A stretch of DNA of 64,000 nt, taken from NCBI GenBank assembly GCA_021780105.1, contig JAJXZJ010000046.1, positions 186,001-250,000 of the forward strand. Direction: 5' to 3'. Of this stretch, positions 15,541-24,272 are shown piece by piece. The position numbers and the translations under genes are program-made. How positions within the stretch are numbered: position 1 is the first letter of the stretch; each line of letters starts with the position of its first letter. The notes beneath the pieces were generated by a model, which was given only the letters and a program-made list of their open reading frames with translations, was not told the origin of the DNA and did not search any database. This DNA comes from a bacterium. Lineage in GTDB: Bacteria > Verrucomicrobiota > Verrucomicrobiia > Limisphaerales > J093.

Positions 15541-16863
15541 ATGGACCACCAGTATGTCGAACGCGTCGTGGATCTGCTCGATCCCAGCCTGAACCGCATT
15601 CTCAACATGACCGTCGAGGACGCCCGCCGGCGCGTGCTCTCCGGCCGGCCGGAGGCCGTGCGCGAGATTGACGGCTCGTTTGCGCTGCTGGCGCGCGACG
15701 GCCAGACCGTCCGCCTGGCGCGCTCGCTGGACCGCCCCATGCGCTATTTCCTCGCCAAACGCGCCGCCGGCCCGGCGCTGATCGTGGCCGACCGGATTGA
15801 CGCCCTCCGCGAACAACTCGACCGCGAGGGCCTCGGCGGGCAGTTCCACCCCAGCTACACGCGCATGGTGCCGGCGCACTACGTGGTGGAACTGCGCCTG
15901 ATCGGCTGTCCGGATCCGGACCCGACCTACACACGCTTCTTCACCCCGGAGCGGAACGTGCTGCCGGCGGACCTCACCGAAATCGGCCGGCGCTACCTCG
16001 GCGCGCTGGCGGAGGAAATCGCCAAGTGGCTGCGGCTGGTGCCGGAGCGCGAGCCGATCGGCGTCGCTTTTTCCGGCGGCGTGGACAGCGGCGCGGTTTT
16101 CCTGACGACCTACCACGTCCTGCGCACGCTGGGCATGAACCCGGCGCGGCTGAAGGCGTTCACGCTGTCCTTCGGCGACGGCCCGGATTTGCGGCAGGCG
16201 CGCGAATTTCTGGACCGCCTCGGCCTGGGCTTGTTTCTTGAACCCATCGAAGCCGATTTCGCTGCACTGGACCCCGCGGAAACGATCCGCGTGCTGGAGG
16301 ACTACAAACCGCTCGACGTCGAGTGCGCCTCGATGGGCCTGGCGCTCGCGCGCGGCATCCGCCAGCGTTATCCCGAATGGCGCTGCCTGCTTGACGGCGA
16401 CGGCGGCGACGAGAACTTGAAGGATTATCCGATCGAGGAAAACCCGGAGCTGACCATCCGCAGCGTGGTGAACAACCTGATGCTTTACCACGAGGGCTGG
16501 GGCGTCGGGCGCATCAAACACTCGCTCACCTACAGCGGCGGTTTGAGCCGGAGCTACACGCGCACCTACGCGCCGGCGCGACACTACGGCTTCGAGGGCT
16601 TCAGCCCGTTCACGCGGCCCAGCGTCGTCGAGGTGGCCGAAGGCATTCCGTTCATCGCGCTTACGCATTACGACGTGCCGACGCTTTACTCGTTGAAGGG
16701 CGAAATTGTGTCACGCGGCGTGAAGGCGGTGACGGGCCTCGACATGCCGGTGTTCGAAAAACGCCGTTTCCAGCACGGCGCGGTGGCCAAGGAACGCCTG
16801 CGTTCGCGGTTGCCGGAGCAGGAAGTGGTTTACCGGCGGCAGTTCCTGGCGATGTATCAGTAA
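15541..16863 (+). CDS. Asparagine synthase-like ATP pyrophosphatase
   Basis: A 440-residue protein of the asparagine synthetase B/beta-lactam synthetase group. The C-terminal domain carries the PP-loop FSGGVDSGAVFL (around residues 177-188), LKAFTLSFGD and the acidic LLDGDGGDENLKDYP, which bind ATP-Mg. The N-terminal 100 residues resemble a shortened Ntn-glutaminase domain (DGSFALLARDG, LARSLDRPMRYF, GPALIVADRID), but there is no N-terminal cysteine, so it cannot release ammonia from glutamine in the standard way. It may use free ammonia or catalyse a different adenylation or amide-forming step. Start ATG at 15541. The zinc-ribbon membrane protein gene follows 12 bases later. Confidence 0.8.
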   Translation: MDHQYVERVVDLLDPSLNRILNMTVEDARRRVLSGRPEAVREIDGSFALLARDGQTVRLARSLDRPMRYFLAKRAAGPALIVADRIDALREQLDREGLGGQFHPSYTRMVPAHYVVELRLIGCPDPDPTYTRFFTPERNVLPADLTEIGRRYLGALAEEIAKWLRLVPEREPIGVAFSGGVDSGAVFLTTYHVLRTLGMNPARLKAFTLSFGDGPDLRQAREFLDRLGLGLFLEPIEADFAALDPAETIRVLEDYKPLDVECASMGLALARGIRQRYPEWRCLLDGDGGDENLKDYPIEENPELTIRSVVNNLMLYHEGWGVGRIKHSLTYSGGLSRSYTRTYAPARHYGFEGFSPFTRPSVVEVAEGIPFIALTHYDVPTLYSLKGEIVSRGVKAVTGLDMPVFEKRRFQHGAVAKERLRSRLPEQEVVYRRQFLAMYQ

Positions 16864-16875
16864 CCCAGTCAATTC

Positions 16876-17430
16876 ATGCGCGCTACCGGCCCGGATGAAT
16901 TGGTCGGTTGGATCGCCGCAAGCGGCCTCCTTGCGGTCATGGTCTGGTGCGCTGTCAGGTGGCTCATTCACGGGAAGTCGGTACCCGATCCTTGGGATGC
17001 AGCGACGGCAGCCCGCTTGGACGATCCGGAGATCAAGCCGCTCTGCACGCGTTGCCTCTGTCCGCACGAAGAGACGGATTGGTTCTGCCCCAACTGCGGC
17101 ATGGCTGCCAGTCCTACGACCAACTGGATGCCCTACCTCAACTACCTCTCTCTGGGGGATGTCTTCCGGCACGGGACTTCAGGAGACATCCCGCTGCACT
17201 GGACCGCTGTTCTGGGTTACATCCTGGTCTCGTCCATTTACTACGGAGGTTTCGTAGTTCCTTTCATATGGTTGTCTCCCTTGTTGGGTTCGTTGGCAGC
17301 GATTCCGGGACTGGTGTTTCTGGCGTTCTACTGGCGGCAATTGGCGGGCAACATCCGGCGCCATCGGGACGAACAGGACCATCGTCCGACGCCAATCGAG
17401 GCGGGCACGGGCATTGCACCGGCCGGTTAA
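16876..17430 (+). CDS. Zinc-ribbon membrane protein, unknown function
   Basis: A 184-residue protein. An N-terminal transmembrane segment (about residues 7-28) is followed by a zinc-ribbon of the form C-x2-C-x11-C-x2-C (CTRCLC...FCPNCG, residues about 57-76) and two more hydrophobic segments near residues 115-155. The tail is charged. Such proteins tend to be cytoplasm-facing zinc ribbons tethered to the membrane; no function is assigned. It lies 12 bases after the asparagine-synthase-like gene and 6 bases before the next GNAT gene, so the three may form an operon, though no functional link is evident. Confidence 0.65.
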   Translation: MRATGPDELVGWIAASGLLAVMVWCAVRWLIHGKSVPDPWDAATAARLDDPEIKPLCTRCLCPHEETDWFCPNCGMAASPTTNWMPYLNYLSLGDVFRHGTSGDIPLHWTAVLGYILVSSIYYGGFVVPFIWLSPLLGSLAAIPGLVFLAFYWRQLAGNIRRHRDEQDHRPTPIEAGTGIAPAG

Positions 17431-17436
17431 AGGAAG

Positions 17437-17937
17437 ATGAACGATCCTTCGATTGCAATCGCTCCCGCCACCGCAGCGGACGTGCCACTGGTGCTGGTGC
17501 TGATCCGCGCGCTCGCCGACTACGAGCGCCTCGCACACGAGGTCACCGCCACCGAGGACTTGCTCCGCGAAACCTTGTTCGGCCCGCAGCCCGCGGCCGA
17601 GGCGATTATTGGCCGCCTCGACGGCCAGCCCGCAGGTTTTGCACTGTTTTTCCCGAACTACTCGACGTTCCTCGGCCGGACGGGAATCTACCTGGAAGAC
17701 ATTTTCGTGAAGCCGGAGTTTCGCGGGCGCGGTCTGGGCGAGGCACTGTTGCGCCATGTCGCCAGCCTCGCCGTGGCACGGAACTGCGGACGGTTCGAGT
17801 GGGCCGTGCTGGACTGGAACGAGCCGGCGATCGGTTTCTACCGCAAGCTGGGAGCGCAGGTCTTGGAAGACTGGAAGATTTGCCGCATCGCGGGTGAGGC
17901 GTTGACGCAGTTGGGCGGAGGAAGTGGTGGTTCTTGA
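17437..17937 (+). CDS. GNAT N-acetyltransferase, diamine acetyltransferase-like
   Basis: A 166-residue GNAT protein resembling the spermidine/diamine (thialysine) acetyltransferase branch: ADYERLAHEVTATEDLL near the N-terminus, the partially conserved FFPNYSTFLGRTGIYLEDIF strand-loop, the CoA-binding loop KPEFRGRGLGEALL, and the C-terminal WAVLDWNEPAIGFYRKLGA. In that branch the enzyme acetylates small primary amines. AGGA precedes ATG 17437 closely. It ends 70 bases before the convergent methyltransferase gene. Confidence 0.85.
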   Translation: MNDPSIAIAPATAADVPLVLVLIRALADYERLAHEVTATEDLLRETLFGPQPAAEAIIGRLDGQPAGFALFFPNYSTFLGRTGIYLEDIFVKPEFRGRGLGEALLRHVASLAVARNCGRFEWAVLDWNEPAIGFYRKLGAQVLEDWKICRIAGEALTQLGGGSGGS

Positions 17938-17994
17938 ATCCAGCGGCGCATGCCATTCCCAATCTGGGTCGCCGCCGCCGTCCCCGCCAGCCCG

Positions 17995-18014
17995 GCCGTG
18001 AAACAGTTCACGGC
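17995..18014. terminator. Hairpin between convergent genes
   Basis: GCCGTGAA and TTCACGGC pair perfectly around the loop ACAG. The right arm includes the stop codon of the minus-strand methyltransferase gene, and the hairpin follows the plus-strand GNAT gene by 57 bases. No T-run follows on either strand, so it is at best a weak or factor-assisted terminator. Confidence 0.3.
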
Positions 18015-18745
18015 TTGACGTAGCGGACGACGACCGAGGTGCCAAACAGCCGTAAAGGCGACTGTTCGAGCCACCGCATCAGGCCGAACAGGGGACGGAG
18101 AAAACGCTGGAAGGGGTTGCCCCCGTGCTCGAACGTCGGCCAGGCATAGTCCACGGCCACCCGCTTCAATCCGCGGGCAACGAAGAGCGAATCGAGGTCG
18201 CGCACCGTGAACACGCGGGCGAGGGAGAGCCTGTGGTGAAGCCAGGGCAGGTAGGGCAGAAGGGGAATGCGGGTGGCGAATTCACGGGAACCGATGCGCA
18301 TGCCGTGGTTCTCAAAAGGGAACCAACGGTTGGGGACCGTGATCAGCAGTTCACCGCCGGAACGCAACACCCGCGCGATCTCCGCGGCGGCACCCTCCAG
18401 ATCGGGGACGTGTTCCAGCGTCTCGATGGTGACAATGGAATCGAAGTGGTCCTTGGGAAACGTCATCGCGGAGGCGGACATGTTCTGCACGACGAACTTG
18501 TCCTGTCCTTTGACCGCGTCGCGGAACACTTCGAGATACGGCTCCTGCACATCAATGCCGCACACTTGTTGAAAGCCGGTGCCCAGCGCCGACGTGAACA
18601 TGCCGGTGCCGCAACCCACGTCCAGCATGCGCTCCCCCTGCAACCGGCCCAAGCGACGCAGCTTCCCGGCGATCACGGCCACGGTCTTCTGGTGTCCCTG
18701 CCCGCGCGACGTACCGACAAACAGTGGCTGTTGCGTCTCAATCAT
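18008..18745 (-). CDS. Class I SAM-dependent methyltransferase
   Basis: A 245-residue methyltransferase of the Methyltransf_11 type. SAM-binding motif I is MLDVGCGTGMFTSALG, the acidic end of strand 2 is CGIDVQEPYLE, and motif IV is FDSIVTIETLEHVPDLE, followed by ARVLRSGGELLITVPN. The C-terminal part is hydrophobic and basic, as in methyltransferases that act on membrane quinones, lipids or envelope glycans, but the acceptor is unknown. The ATG at 18745 (MIETQQPLF) was chosen because the additional 15 codons upstream contain no conserved feature. Stands alone. Confidence 0.8.
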   Translation of the reverse strand: MIETQQPLFVGTSRGQGHQKTVAVIAGKLRRLGRLQGERMLDVGCGTGMFTSALGTGFQQVCGIDVQEPYLEVFRDAVKGQDKFVVQNMSASAMTFPKDHFDSIVTIETLEHVPDLEGAAAEIARVLRSGGELLITVPNRWFPFENHGMRIGSREFATRIPLLPYLPWLHHRLSLARVFTVRDLDSLFVARGLKRVAVDYAWPTFEHGGNPFQRFLRPLFGLMRWLEQSPLRLFGTSVVVRYVKP

Positions 18746-18866
18746 GACGCGCCATTGAGTATGGAGAAAGCGGCGTGCTGTAAAGGACAATGACGGTGGC
18801 AGGCAAACCCGCGCATGAGGGGTTTGCCGGGCGTGGTCACGCGCGCAAGACTCGCGAAGGATGAAG

Positions 18867-19280
18867 TCAGGATAACGTCTGCGTCGTTCGCACGACGCTC
18901 ATGGCCTGGTCAAAGTTCACGACGTTGACCTTAACCAGCTTGGCTTTTGCTTCGGAAATGATCTTGCTGGAGAATTCGCCCCACTGCTTGTCATTCAGCA
19001 TGAACATATTCCCGTCGCAGTGCAGGTGGGGCACATGAATGCCGCCGCGGATGCCGGGATCCAGGATGTGCCGGCTGGCGTTTGGCGATTTCACGTTCGC
19101 ATTGGCGGTGCTTCCGATTTCGCCCACCGCCGCCGGTATGGCGGCCGCGCTGACGGGCTGGAGTTCGTTTTTCCGAACGAAGTCGCCAACGGCCTCGGTA
19201 TTCTGAATCCAGTAGTCCAACCACCCGCCGATCGGCAGCGGCCGGTGCAAGAGCGGGTTCACCAATAGTTCGTCGTTCAT
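18867..19280 (-). CDS. Small partner of radical SAM protein, possible modified peptide
   Basis: A 137-residue protein that I do not recognise. It starts with ATG at 19280, overlapping the stop of the radical SAM/SPASM gene in an ATGA (4 bases), which implies translational coupling. The N-terminal half is plain and soluble. The second half has a distinctive segment, IRGGIHVPHLHCDGNMFML (about residues 77-95), with a double glycine, three histidines and a cysteine, then DKQWGEFS and an amphipathic C-terminal helix. A double glycine before a His/Cys/Trp-containing region is compatible with a leader-core layout of a ribosomally made, modified peptide, but at 137 residues it could equally be a folded partner or substrate-binding subunit. 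Confidence 0.6.
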   Translation of the reverse strand: MNDELLVNPLLHRPLPIGGWLDYWIQNTEAVGDFVRKNELQPVSAAAIPAAVGEIGSTANANVKSPNASRHILDPGIRGGIHVPHLHCDGNMFMLNDKQWGEFSSKIISEAKAKLVKVNVVNFDQAMSVVRTTQTLS

Positions 19281-20629
19281 GGTGGCCCTCTCATTGTTGT
19301 TTGTTTGTCTGCCTGAGGTGTTTCGAAATCCGCGACGGCGCTGTTAACAGAAGCCGCCGTCGGTTTCCCCATCCCGCTTCCTTGGGGAAGCCGGCTGTTG
19401 AGCTGCGGAGCGCCGGCCAGATGGTGGAGGAAGACTGGACCAAGCCGTTTTCCCAGGACGGTGAAAACCTCGAACGCCGTTTGAACCGCGGCGCGCTCGG
19501 ACGCGCACAGAAAGGGTCCCACCCGGTTGTAATAACCGGTCATGAACGCGTTGGAACAGCCACACCAGTTCATGCAGCAAACGCGCAGGCTGCAATCCAC
19601 GCATTCGGGGTTGGCCTGCCCACAGGTGGCCAGCCGCCAGGAAAGACGGCTGAGATCCAGCCCCCGATCCACGTGTCCGATGCGATTGGCCTCGCCCACA
19701 CCAGATCCGATCAGGCGTTCGCAGGGATAAATGCCTCCGTCAGGCGTGAACGCCATTTCCCCGCGCCCCATCTGGCAGCGTTCCGCGGGGTGGTACCCCC
19801 CGCGAAGCAGCACCGCAATCTTGCTGTCAATCAGACTGACGAAATGCGGATCACCGGCCAGATACCAGGAGATGTAACGCTCGCCGATGGCCCGGTAAAT
19901 CTCCGGCAGAGCCTTCGCTTCGGTCTCCGTCCAGGGAGCTGAAAAGTCGGGGTTGAGATAAATCTGTCGCAGCCCCAAACCGGAAAAATAGTCAACCGTC
20001 TCCGGCAGGTGACGGAATGTCTTCGGACCATAGACCGCGTTCACCAAGACCGCCGGCAGACTGAGGCGCGCGAGTCTCAGGTTGTCTTCGACGACGGCCG
20101 CCGTGTCCCGGCCTTCCAATGTGCGCCGGAACATATTCTGCACATGCGGCGGGCCGTCACAGCTCACGCAGAATTTGACCCCGGACGCCTTGAGATAATC
20201 CGCGATCGCCGTGGAAAACAGGGTGCCATTGGTTGTCAGCGTGAGGCCCACTTCCCGCCTTTGGCGGCCCGGATGGCTGGCGATGAGGTCAGAGATTGCT
20301 TCGATGAGAGGAAACTCCAGCAGCGGCTCGCCGCCAAAGAAACCGATTTCGATGGCCCGGCCCGGCGAGGCGTTCCAGAAGATGAAGTCGAGAATCTTCG
20401 CCGCCATGGCGAGTGACATGGTGGCGCCACTCTTGCCGACATAACAATACGAACAGGTGAGATTACAGCGCAGGGTTACACACAAAGTGTATTTCAGCGG
20501 ACGTTGCTGGGCCAACCGCCGGGATCCGCTTTCATCCGCAGTGGCGCTGGCTGGCATTACGCGGTTGGATGGGTCGCGATCCACAGGCTGCCTCTCCGGA
20601 CACCGGTTGGTTTCGTGGGTCGGCAGCAT
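19277..20629 (-). CDS. Radical SAM/SPASM maturase-like enzyme
   Basis: A 450-residue radical SAM enzyme. The SAM [4Fe-4S] motif is CNLTCSYC (C55, C59, C62), followed by GFFGGEPLLEF and LTTNGTLF, typical of peptide- and sulfatase-maturase branches. The C-terminal SPASM domain is complete: C-x17-C (ERCQMGRG to GGIYPC), then CVDC-x5-C-x3-C and a last cysteine in GPFLC, enough for two auxiliary iron-sulfur clusters. Such enzymes modify side chains of peptides or proteins. The last 60 residues are low in conservation. The stop overlaps the start of the 137-residue gene, its likely substrate or partner. The start at 20629 is the first ATG of the frame; another at residue 25 is possible. Confidence 0.85.
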   Translation of the reverse strand: MLPTHETNRCPERQPVDRDPSNRVMPASATADESGSRRLAQQRPLKYTLCVTLRCNLTCSYCYVGKSGATMSLAMAAKILDFIFWNASPGRAIEIGFFGGEPLLEFPLIEAISDLIASHPGRQRREVGLTLTTNGTLFSTAIADYLKASGVKFCVSCDGPPHVQNMFRRTLEGRDTAAVVEDNLRLARLSLPAVLVNAVYGPKTFRHLPETVDYFSGLGLRQIYLNPDFSAPWTETEAKALPEIYRAIGERYISWYLAGDPHFVSLIDSKIAVLLRGGYHPAERCQMGRGEMAFTPDGGIYPCERLIGSGVGEANRIGHVDRGLDLSRLSWRLATCGQANPECVDCSLRVCCMNWCGCSNAFMTGYYNRVGPFLCASERAAVQTAFEVFTVLGKRLGPVFLHHLAGAPQLNSRLPQGSGMGKPTAASVNSAVADFETPQADKQTTMRGPP

Positions 20630-20977
20630 GATTCCAATTACTCACCCCATCCCGCTCTCAACGGAACTTTCGCGGCGTTCTGAAGACAAAAACCACCACC
20701 TTCATCCGCAGGATCATGCGCGCCCGGCTACGGCCTAGTTTCCACAGTTTACTACGGAAATTGGCGACGCCGATTACAGTCACGGTCGTTCTCGATGGCC
20801 GTTAGGACGACGAGGGACGGAGCGTGCCGGCTGGCAATGTGGACCGCCAGTTTCCCGTCGGCAACGGGTGAAGATGGATTTGCGATTCACGGCGCCATCA
20901 AACTGCTGGCCGCGTTCGCGGCTCCCGCCAGTGCGGGTTTATTTTGCGAAATGAACGCTGCCTGCTACGTTGGCGAC
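20630..20977. other. Divergent intergenic region (348 bases)
   Basis: Separates the radical SAM gene (minus) from folE2 (plus). It must hold both promoters but no convincing sigma-70 pair was found. A minus-strand 19-codon frame (20658-20717, MILRMKVVVF at its start) precedes the radical SAM gene but is too short to judge. A hairpin with a T-run at 20924-20945 lies just before folE2. Confidence 0.45.
20924..20945 (+). terminator. Short hairpin with T-run upstream of folE2
   Basis: CCCGC-cagt-GCGGG followed by TTTATTTT, 33 bases before the chosen folE2 start. The stem has only 5 base pairs but is all G/C, and the T-rich tail is what an intrinsic terminator or attenuator needs. Since it is in the leader of folE2 it could control entry into the gene, or be a chance structure. 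Confidence 0.3.
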
Positions 20978-21814
20978 ATGTCGCGTATCCATGAAGCGAA
21001 GACGGCAGCGGCTCCGCTGCGGCCCGAAGTTTGGGCGAGGACGCCGCTCCAGGACAAGCAAAGCGAACGGGACCACCGTGATCTGCGGATTGACAAGGTG
21101 GGCGTGCGCGGGCTGCGTTTCCCCATCGTCATCGGGGACAAGGCGCACAGCACGCAAAACACCATCGCCACGATCGGCATGTATGTGGATCTGCCCAAGG
21201 AGTTCAAGGGCACGCACATGAGCCGTTTCATCGAGGTGCTCAACGCCCACGGCAGCATGGTCCATGTGGAGAACATCCCGGACATCCTTTACGCGATGCA
21301 GCGGCGGTTGAAGTCGGAAACCGCGCACCTGGAGATGGAGTTTCCGTTTTTCCTCGAAAAGCAGGCGCCGGCGACCGGCATGACGGGACTGATGGACTAC
21401 ACGGCGCGGTTCAACGCCACGGCCTGTGGAGCGGAAATTGATTTTGTGCTGACGGTGATTTGTGGCGTGACGACGCTGTGCCCGTGCTCCAAAGCCATCA
21501 GCCGTCACGGCGCGCACAATCAACGCGGCGTGGTCACGGTGCAAATCCGTTCGCACAAAACGGTTTGGATCGAAGATCTGATTGCGATCATCGAACGCTC
21601 CGCGAGCAGCGAGCTGTTTTCCCTGCTCAAGCGCGAGGACGAAAAGGCGGTGACTGAGCGCGCCTACGAGAACCCCGTCTTCGTCGAAGACCTCGTGCGC
21701 AATGTCGCCCTGCAACTTAACGCCCATGCCGACGTGACGTGGTTCAAGGTCGAGGCGGAAAATTTCGAGAGCATCCACAATCACAATGCCTACGCGTGCA
21801 TTGAGAAGGGCTGA
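20978..21814 (+). CDS. folE2: GTP cyclohydrolase FolE2 (type IB)
   Basis: A 278-residue enzyme that converts GTP to 7,8-dihydroneopterin triphosphate, the first step of folate (and queuosine) synthesis. Family hallmarks: IDKVGVRGLRFPIVIGD near the N-terminus, THMSRFIEVL, the catalytic cysteine in TTLCPCSKAIS followed by GAHNQRG, and the C-terminal FKVEAENFESIHNHNAYA. Type IB enzymes can use metals other than zinc, and in some bacteria replace FolE1 under zinc starvation. The start at 20978 (MSRIHEAK) was chosen; an ATG at 20951 and a much longer frame from 20795 add residues with no homology. No Zur-type box was recognised. Confidence 0.93.
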   Translation: MSRIHEAKTAAAPLRPEVWARTPLQDKQSERDHRDLRIDKVGVRGLRFPIVIGDKAHSTQNTIATIGMYVDLPKEFKGTHMSRFIEVLNAHGSMVHVENIPDILYAMQRRLKSETAHLEMEFPFFLEKQAPATGMTGLMDYTARFNATACGAEIDFVLTVICGVTTLCPCSKAISRHGAHNQRGVVTVQIRSHKTVWIEDLIAIIERSASSELFSLLKREDEKAVTERAYENPVFVEDLVRNVALQLNAHADVTWFKVEAENFESIHNHNAYACIEKG

Positions 21815-21892
21815 CTGCGGTGGCCCCAACCGACGCCCGGACCTGCTTAACGCCTTGTCCAAACCCGGCCCGCTCCGTAGTCTCCCGACTCC

Positions 21893-24043
21893 GTGAATCT
21901 GAAATCCTTTCTGGCTCATCTGCCGCTGGCCTGCTTGGCGGCTTGTTTCTTCATGTCTGATCAAACCACGTTCGCTGCCGCGCCGAACCCGACCGGGACG
22001 GCGGCTTCCTTTACCGCCTTCGAGCAAACCGCCCCGCAGTTTCACAACCTCGTCGTGCTGCCCGAATTTGAAACCACGCCGGAGGCGGTGACCGCCTCCA
22101 CCGACCGCGCCATCGCCACCGCAAATGCCGCGCTGGACCGCCTGGGCCAGCTCGGCGCCGGGCAGGTCACGTTCGAGAACACGGTGGGCGCGTTGGATGA
22201 CATCGGCAATCCGGTCAACAACACGGCCAACCGGCTGGCACTTATCAAGGAAACCAGCACCAGCGCCGCCGTGCGGGACGCGGCGACCGACGCGCTGAAG
22301 AAGTTGCAGGAGTGGGCTGTGGGACTGGATTACCGGGACGACGTTTACCGCGTCGTCAAAGCCTATGCCGACACGAAGCCAAAACTCGCGGGCGAGCCGG
22401 CCAAGCTGCTCGCCGACACGCTGCGTGATTACCGCCGCGCCGGGCTGGCGTTGCCGAAGGCCGATCGCGACGCCGTGGAACGGATGCGCAAGGAACTGGC
22501 CGTGCTCACGACGGATTTTGAGAGCAACATCAACAAGGCGGAGAAGGCGCTCCAATTCACCAGGGCGGAGCTGGACGGCGTGCCGGAAAGCTTCCTGAGC
22601 CAGCCGGGCGTCAAGACCGGGGACGACGAATACACCGTGATGGCCAACATCACCTGGCACTACCTCGCCCTCATGGAGAACGCCCGGCGGGAGGCGACGC
22701 GCCGGCGGGTTGACACCGAGCGATTCAACCTTGCCCGTGAGCAGAACATTCCGCTGGCGGAGAAGATTGTCGTCCTGCGCGACGACATCGCGAAGAAGCT
22801 CGGTTACGCGAGCTGGGCCGATTTTCAACTCGAAGTGCGCATGGCCAGGAACGCGGCGACGGCCATTGACTTCGAGCAGCGGCTGACGAAAGGCCTGCAG
22901 CCGAAGTTTGACGCCGAGCTGGAGGCCTTCCGCAAGCTGAAGGTGGCCGAGACGGGCGACGCGAACGCGCAAATCCACCGTTGGGACTGGCGCTACTACG
23001 CCAACCAGTTGAAGAAGCAGAAGTTCAACGTGGACGCCGAGCAGCTCCGGGTTTACTTCCCGATGCAGCGCGTGCTCGATGGCATGTTCGCGATTTACCA
23101 GCGCATTTTCGGCCTGCGGTTTGCGCAGATTGAGCCGCCCTACAAGTGGATTGGCGACCTGCAGCTTTACGCGGTGTCCGATGCCGCGACCGGCGAGCCG
23201 CTGGGGCTGTTCTATCTCGATCTCTTCCCGCGCGAAGGCAAATTCAACCACTTCGCCGTGTTTCCGATCATTGACGGCAAGCGCCTGGCCGACGGCCGAT
23301 ACGAGCGGCCCGTTGTCTCGCTCGTGTGCAATTTCCCGCCGCCGTCGCCGGACAAGCCGTCGCTGCTTCAGCACAGCGACGTGGAGACGCTGTTTCACGA
23401 ATTCGGCCACGCGATGCATGGCATCCTCACCCGCGCCCGCTTCGCCCGCTTTTCCGGCGCGAACGTGCCGCGCGACTTCGTGGAGGCGCCTTCGCAAATG
23501 CTGGAAAACTGGGTTTGGGACAAACGCGTGCTGGACAGCTTCGCCGCCGACTACCGGGATCCCTCGAAGAAAATTCCACCCGAAATCTTGGGCCAGCTTC
23601 GGGCTGCGAAGTATGCGATCTATGGCTGCTTCTACCGGCGGCAGCTTTCCTTTGGCTTGATGGATCTGACGCTGCACACGCAAATCCACGAGACCAACGC
23701 GGCGGACGTGCTTGCGGTCTCCGACCGGGTCCTGAGCGACGTGTTTCTCCCGGTGCCGGCGGACACGGCGTTCCTGGCCTACTTCGGCCACTTTGCCGGC
23801 TACGACGCCGGTTATTACGGTTACGCCTGGGCCGACGCCATCGCCGCGGACATGGCCACGGTGTTTGCGAAGGCGCCGGACGGTTACTTCGATGTCCAGG
23901 CCGGCCGGCGGCTGCGCGACGAGATTTACGCCGTCGGCGACTCGCGGGACGCGAACGTCTCCATTGAAAAATTCCTGGGCCGTTCTCGCTCGCTCGAGCC
24001 ATTCCTCAAGAAAATCGGCGTCGAATCCAGCGCCGGGAAATAG
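21893..24043 (+). CDS. M3 family oligopeptidase (exported)
   Basis: A 716-residue zinc metallopeptidase of the thimet oligopeptidase/Dcp/PrlC family. The active site is VETLFHEFGHAMHG (HExxH with the first His at about residue 502), with the third ligand glutamate in FVEAPSQMLENWVWD, and the substrate-binding GYDAGYYGYAWADAIAADM near the end. The long helical N-terminal half is normal for the family. The GTG start at 21893 gives a signal-peptide-like N-terminus (FLAHLPLACLAACFFMS, then TTFAAAP), suggesting a periplasmic or lipoprotein-like location; an internal ATG at 21953 would remove it. It cleaves short peptides. It stands 78 bases after folE2. Confidence 0.92.
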   Translation: MNLKSFLAHLPLACLAACFFMSDQTTFAAAPNPTGTAASFTAFEQTAPQFHNLVVLPEFETTPEAVTASTDRAIATANAALDRLGQLGAGQVTFENTVGALDDIGNPVNNTANRLALIKETSTSAAVRDAATDALKKLQEWAVGLDYRDDVYRVVKAYADTKPKLAGEPAKLLADTLRDYRRAGLALPKADRDAVERMRKELAVLTTDFESNINKAEKALQFTRAELDGVPESFLSQPGVKTGDDEYTVMANITWHYLALMENARREATRRRVDTERFNLAREQNIPLAEKIVVLRDDIAKKLGYASWADFQLEVRMARNAATAIDFEQRLTKGLQPKFDAELEAFRKLKVAETGDANAQIHRWDWRYYANQLKKQKFNVDAEQLRVYFPMQRVLDGMFAIYQRIFGLRFAQIEPPYKWIGDLQLYAVSDAATGEPLGLFYLDLFPREGKFNHFAVFPIIDGKRLADGRYERPVVSLVCNFPPPSPDKPSLLQHSDVETLFHEFGHAMHGILTRARFARFSGANVPRDFVEAPSQMLENWVWDKRVLDSFAADYRDPSKKIPPEILGQLRAAKYAIYGCFYRRQLSFGLMDLTLHTQIHETNAADVLAVSDRVLSDVFLPVPADTAFLAYFGHFAGYDAGYYGYAWADAIAADMATVFAKAPDGYFDVQAGRRLRDEIYAVGDSRDANVSIEKFLGRSRSLEPFLKKIGVESSAGK

Positions 24044-24272
24044 CGCGTTTGGCAAACATCGAGGTCGTTATGCCGGGGCGCTGTCAACCTGTCATGTGGC
24101 GGTGCAAGAGCGTTGTGAATAACGGTGAAACCGTCGGCCGCCGTTGCCCCGAACCCGCCACGCCGCTGACCACCATTCGCGGCGAGCGCAGCGCTGGCGC
24201 CGCCAGGTGCTGAGGTCAATCCGGCTGGCCCAGGCTTTGACAGTGGCCGCCGAGGACGCCTACACTGTGGCC

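Noticed and set aside
20658-20717. 19-codon minus-strand frame before the radical SAM gene, a potential tiny precursor peptide
   Set aside because: Only 19 codons, no ribosome binding site, no conserved residue pattern, and the coupled 137-residue gene is a better candidate.
20939-24055. 1038-codon open frame on the minus strand
   Set aside because: It runs antisense to folE2 and the M3 peptidase, both with clear catalytic motifs. Its residues are Arg/Gly/Val-rich without domains, a by-product of GC-rich codon use.
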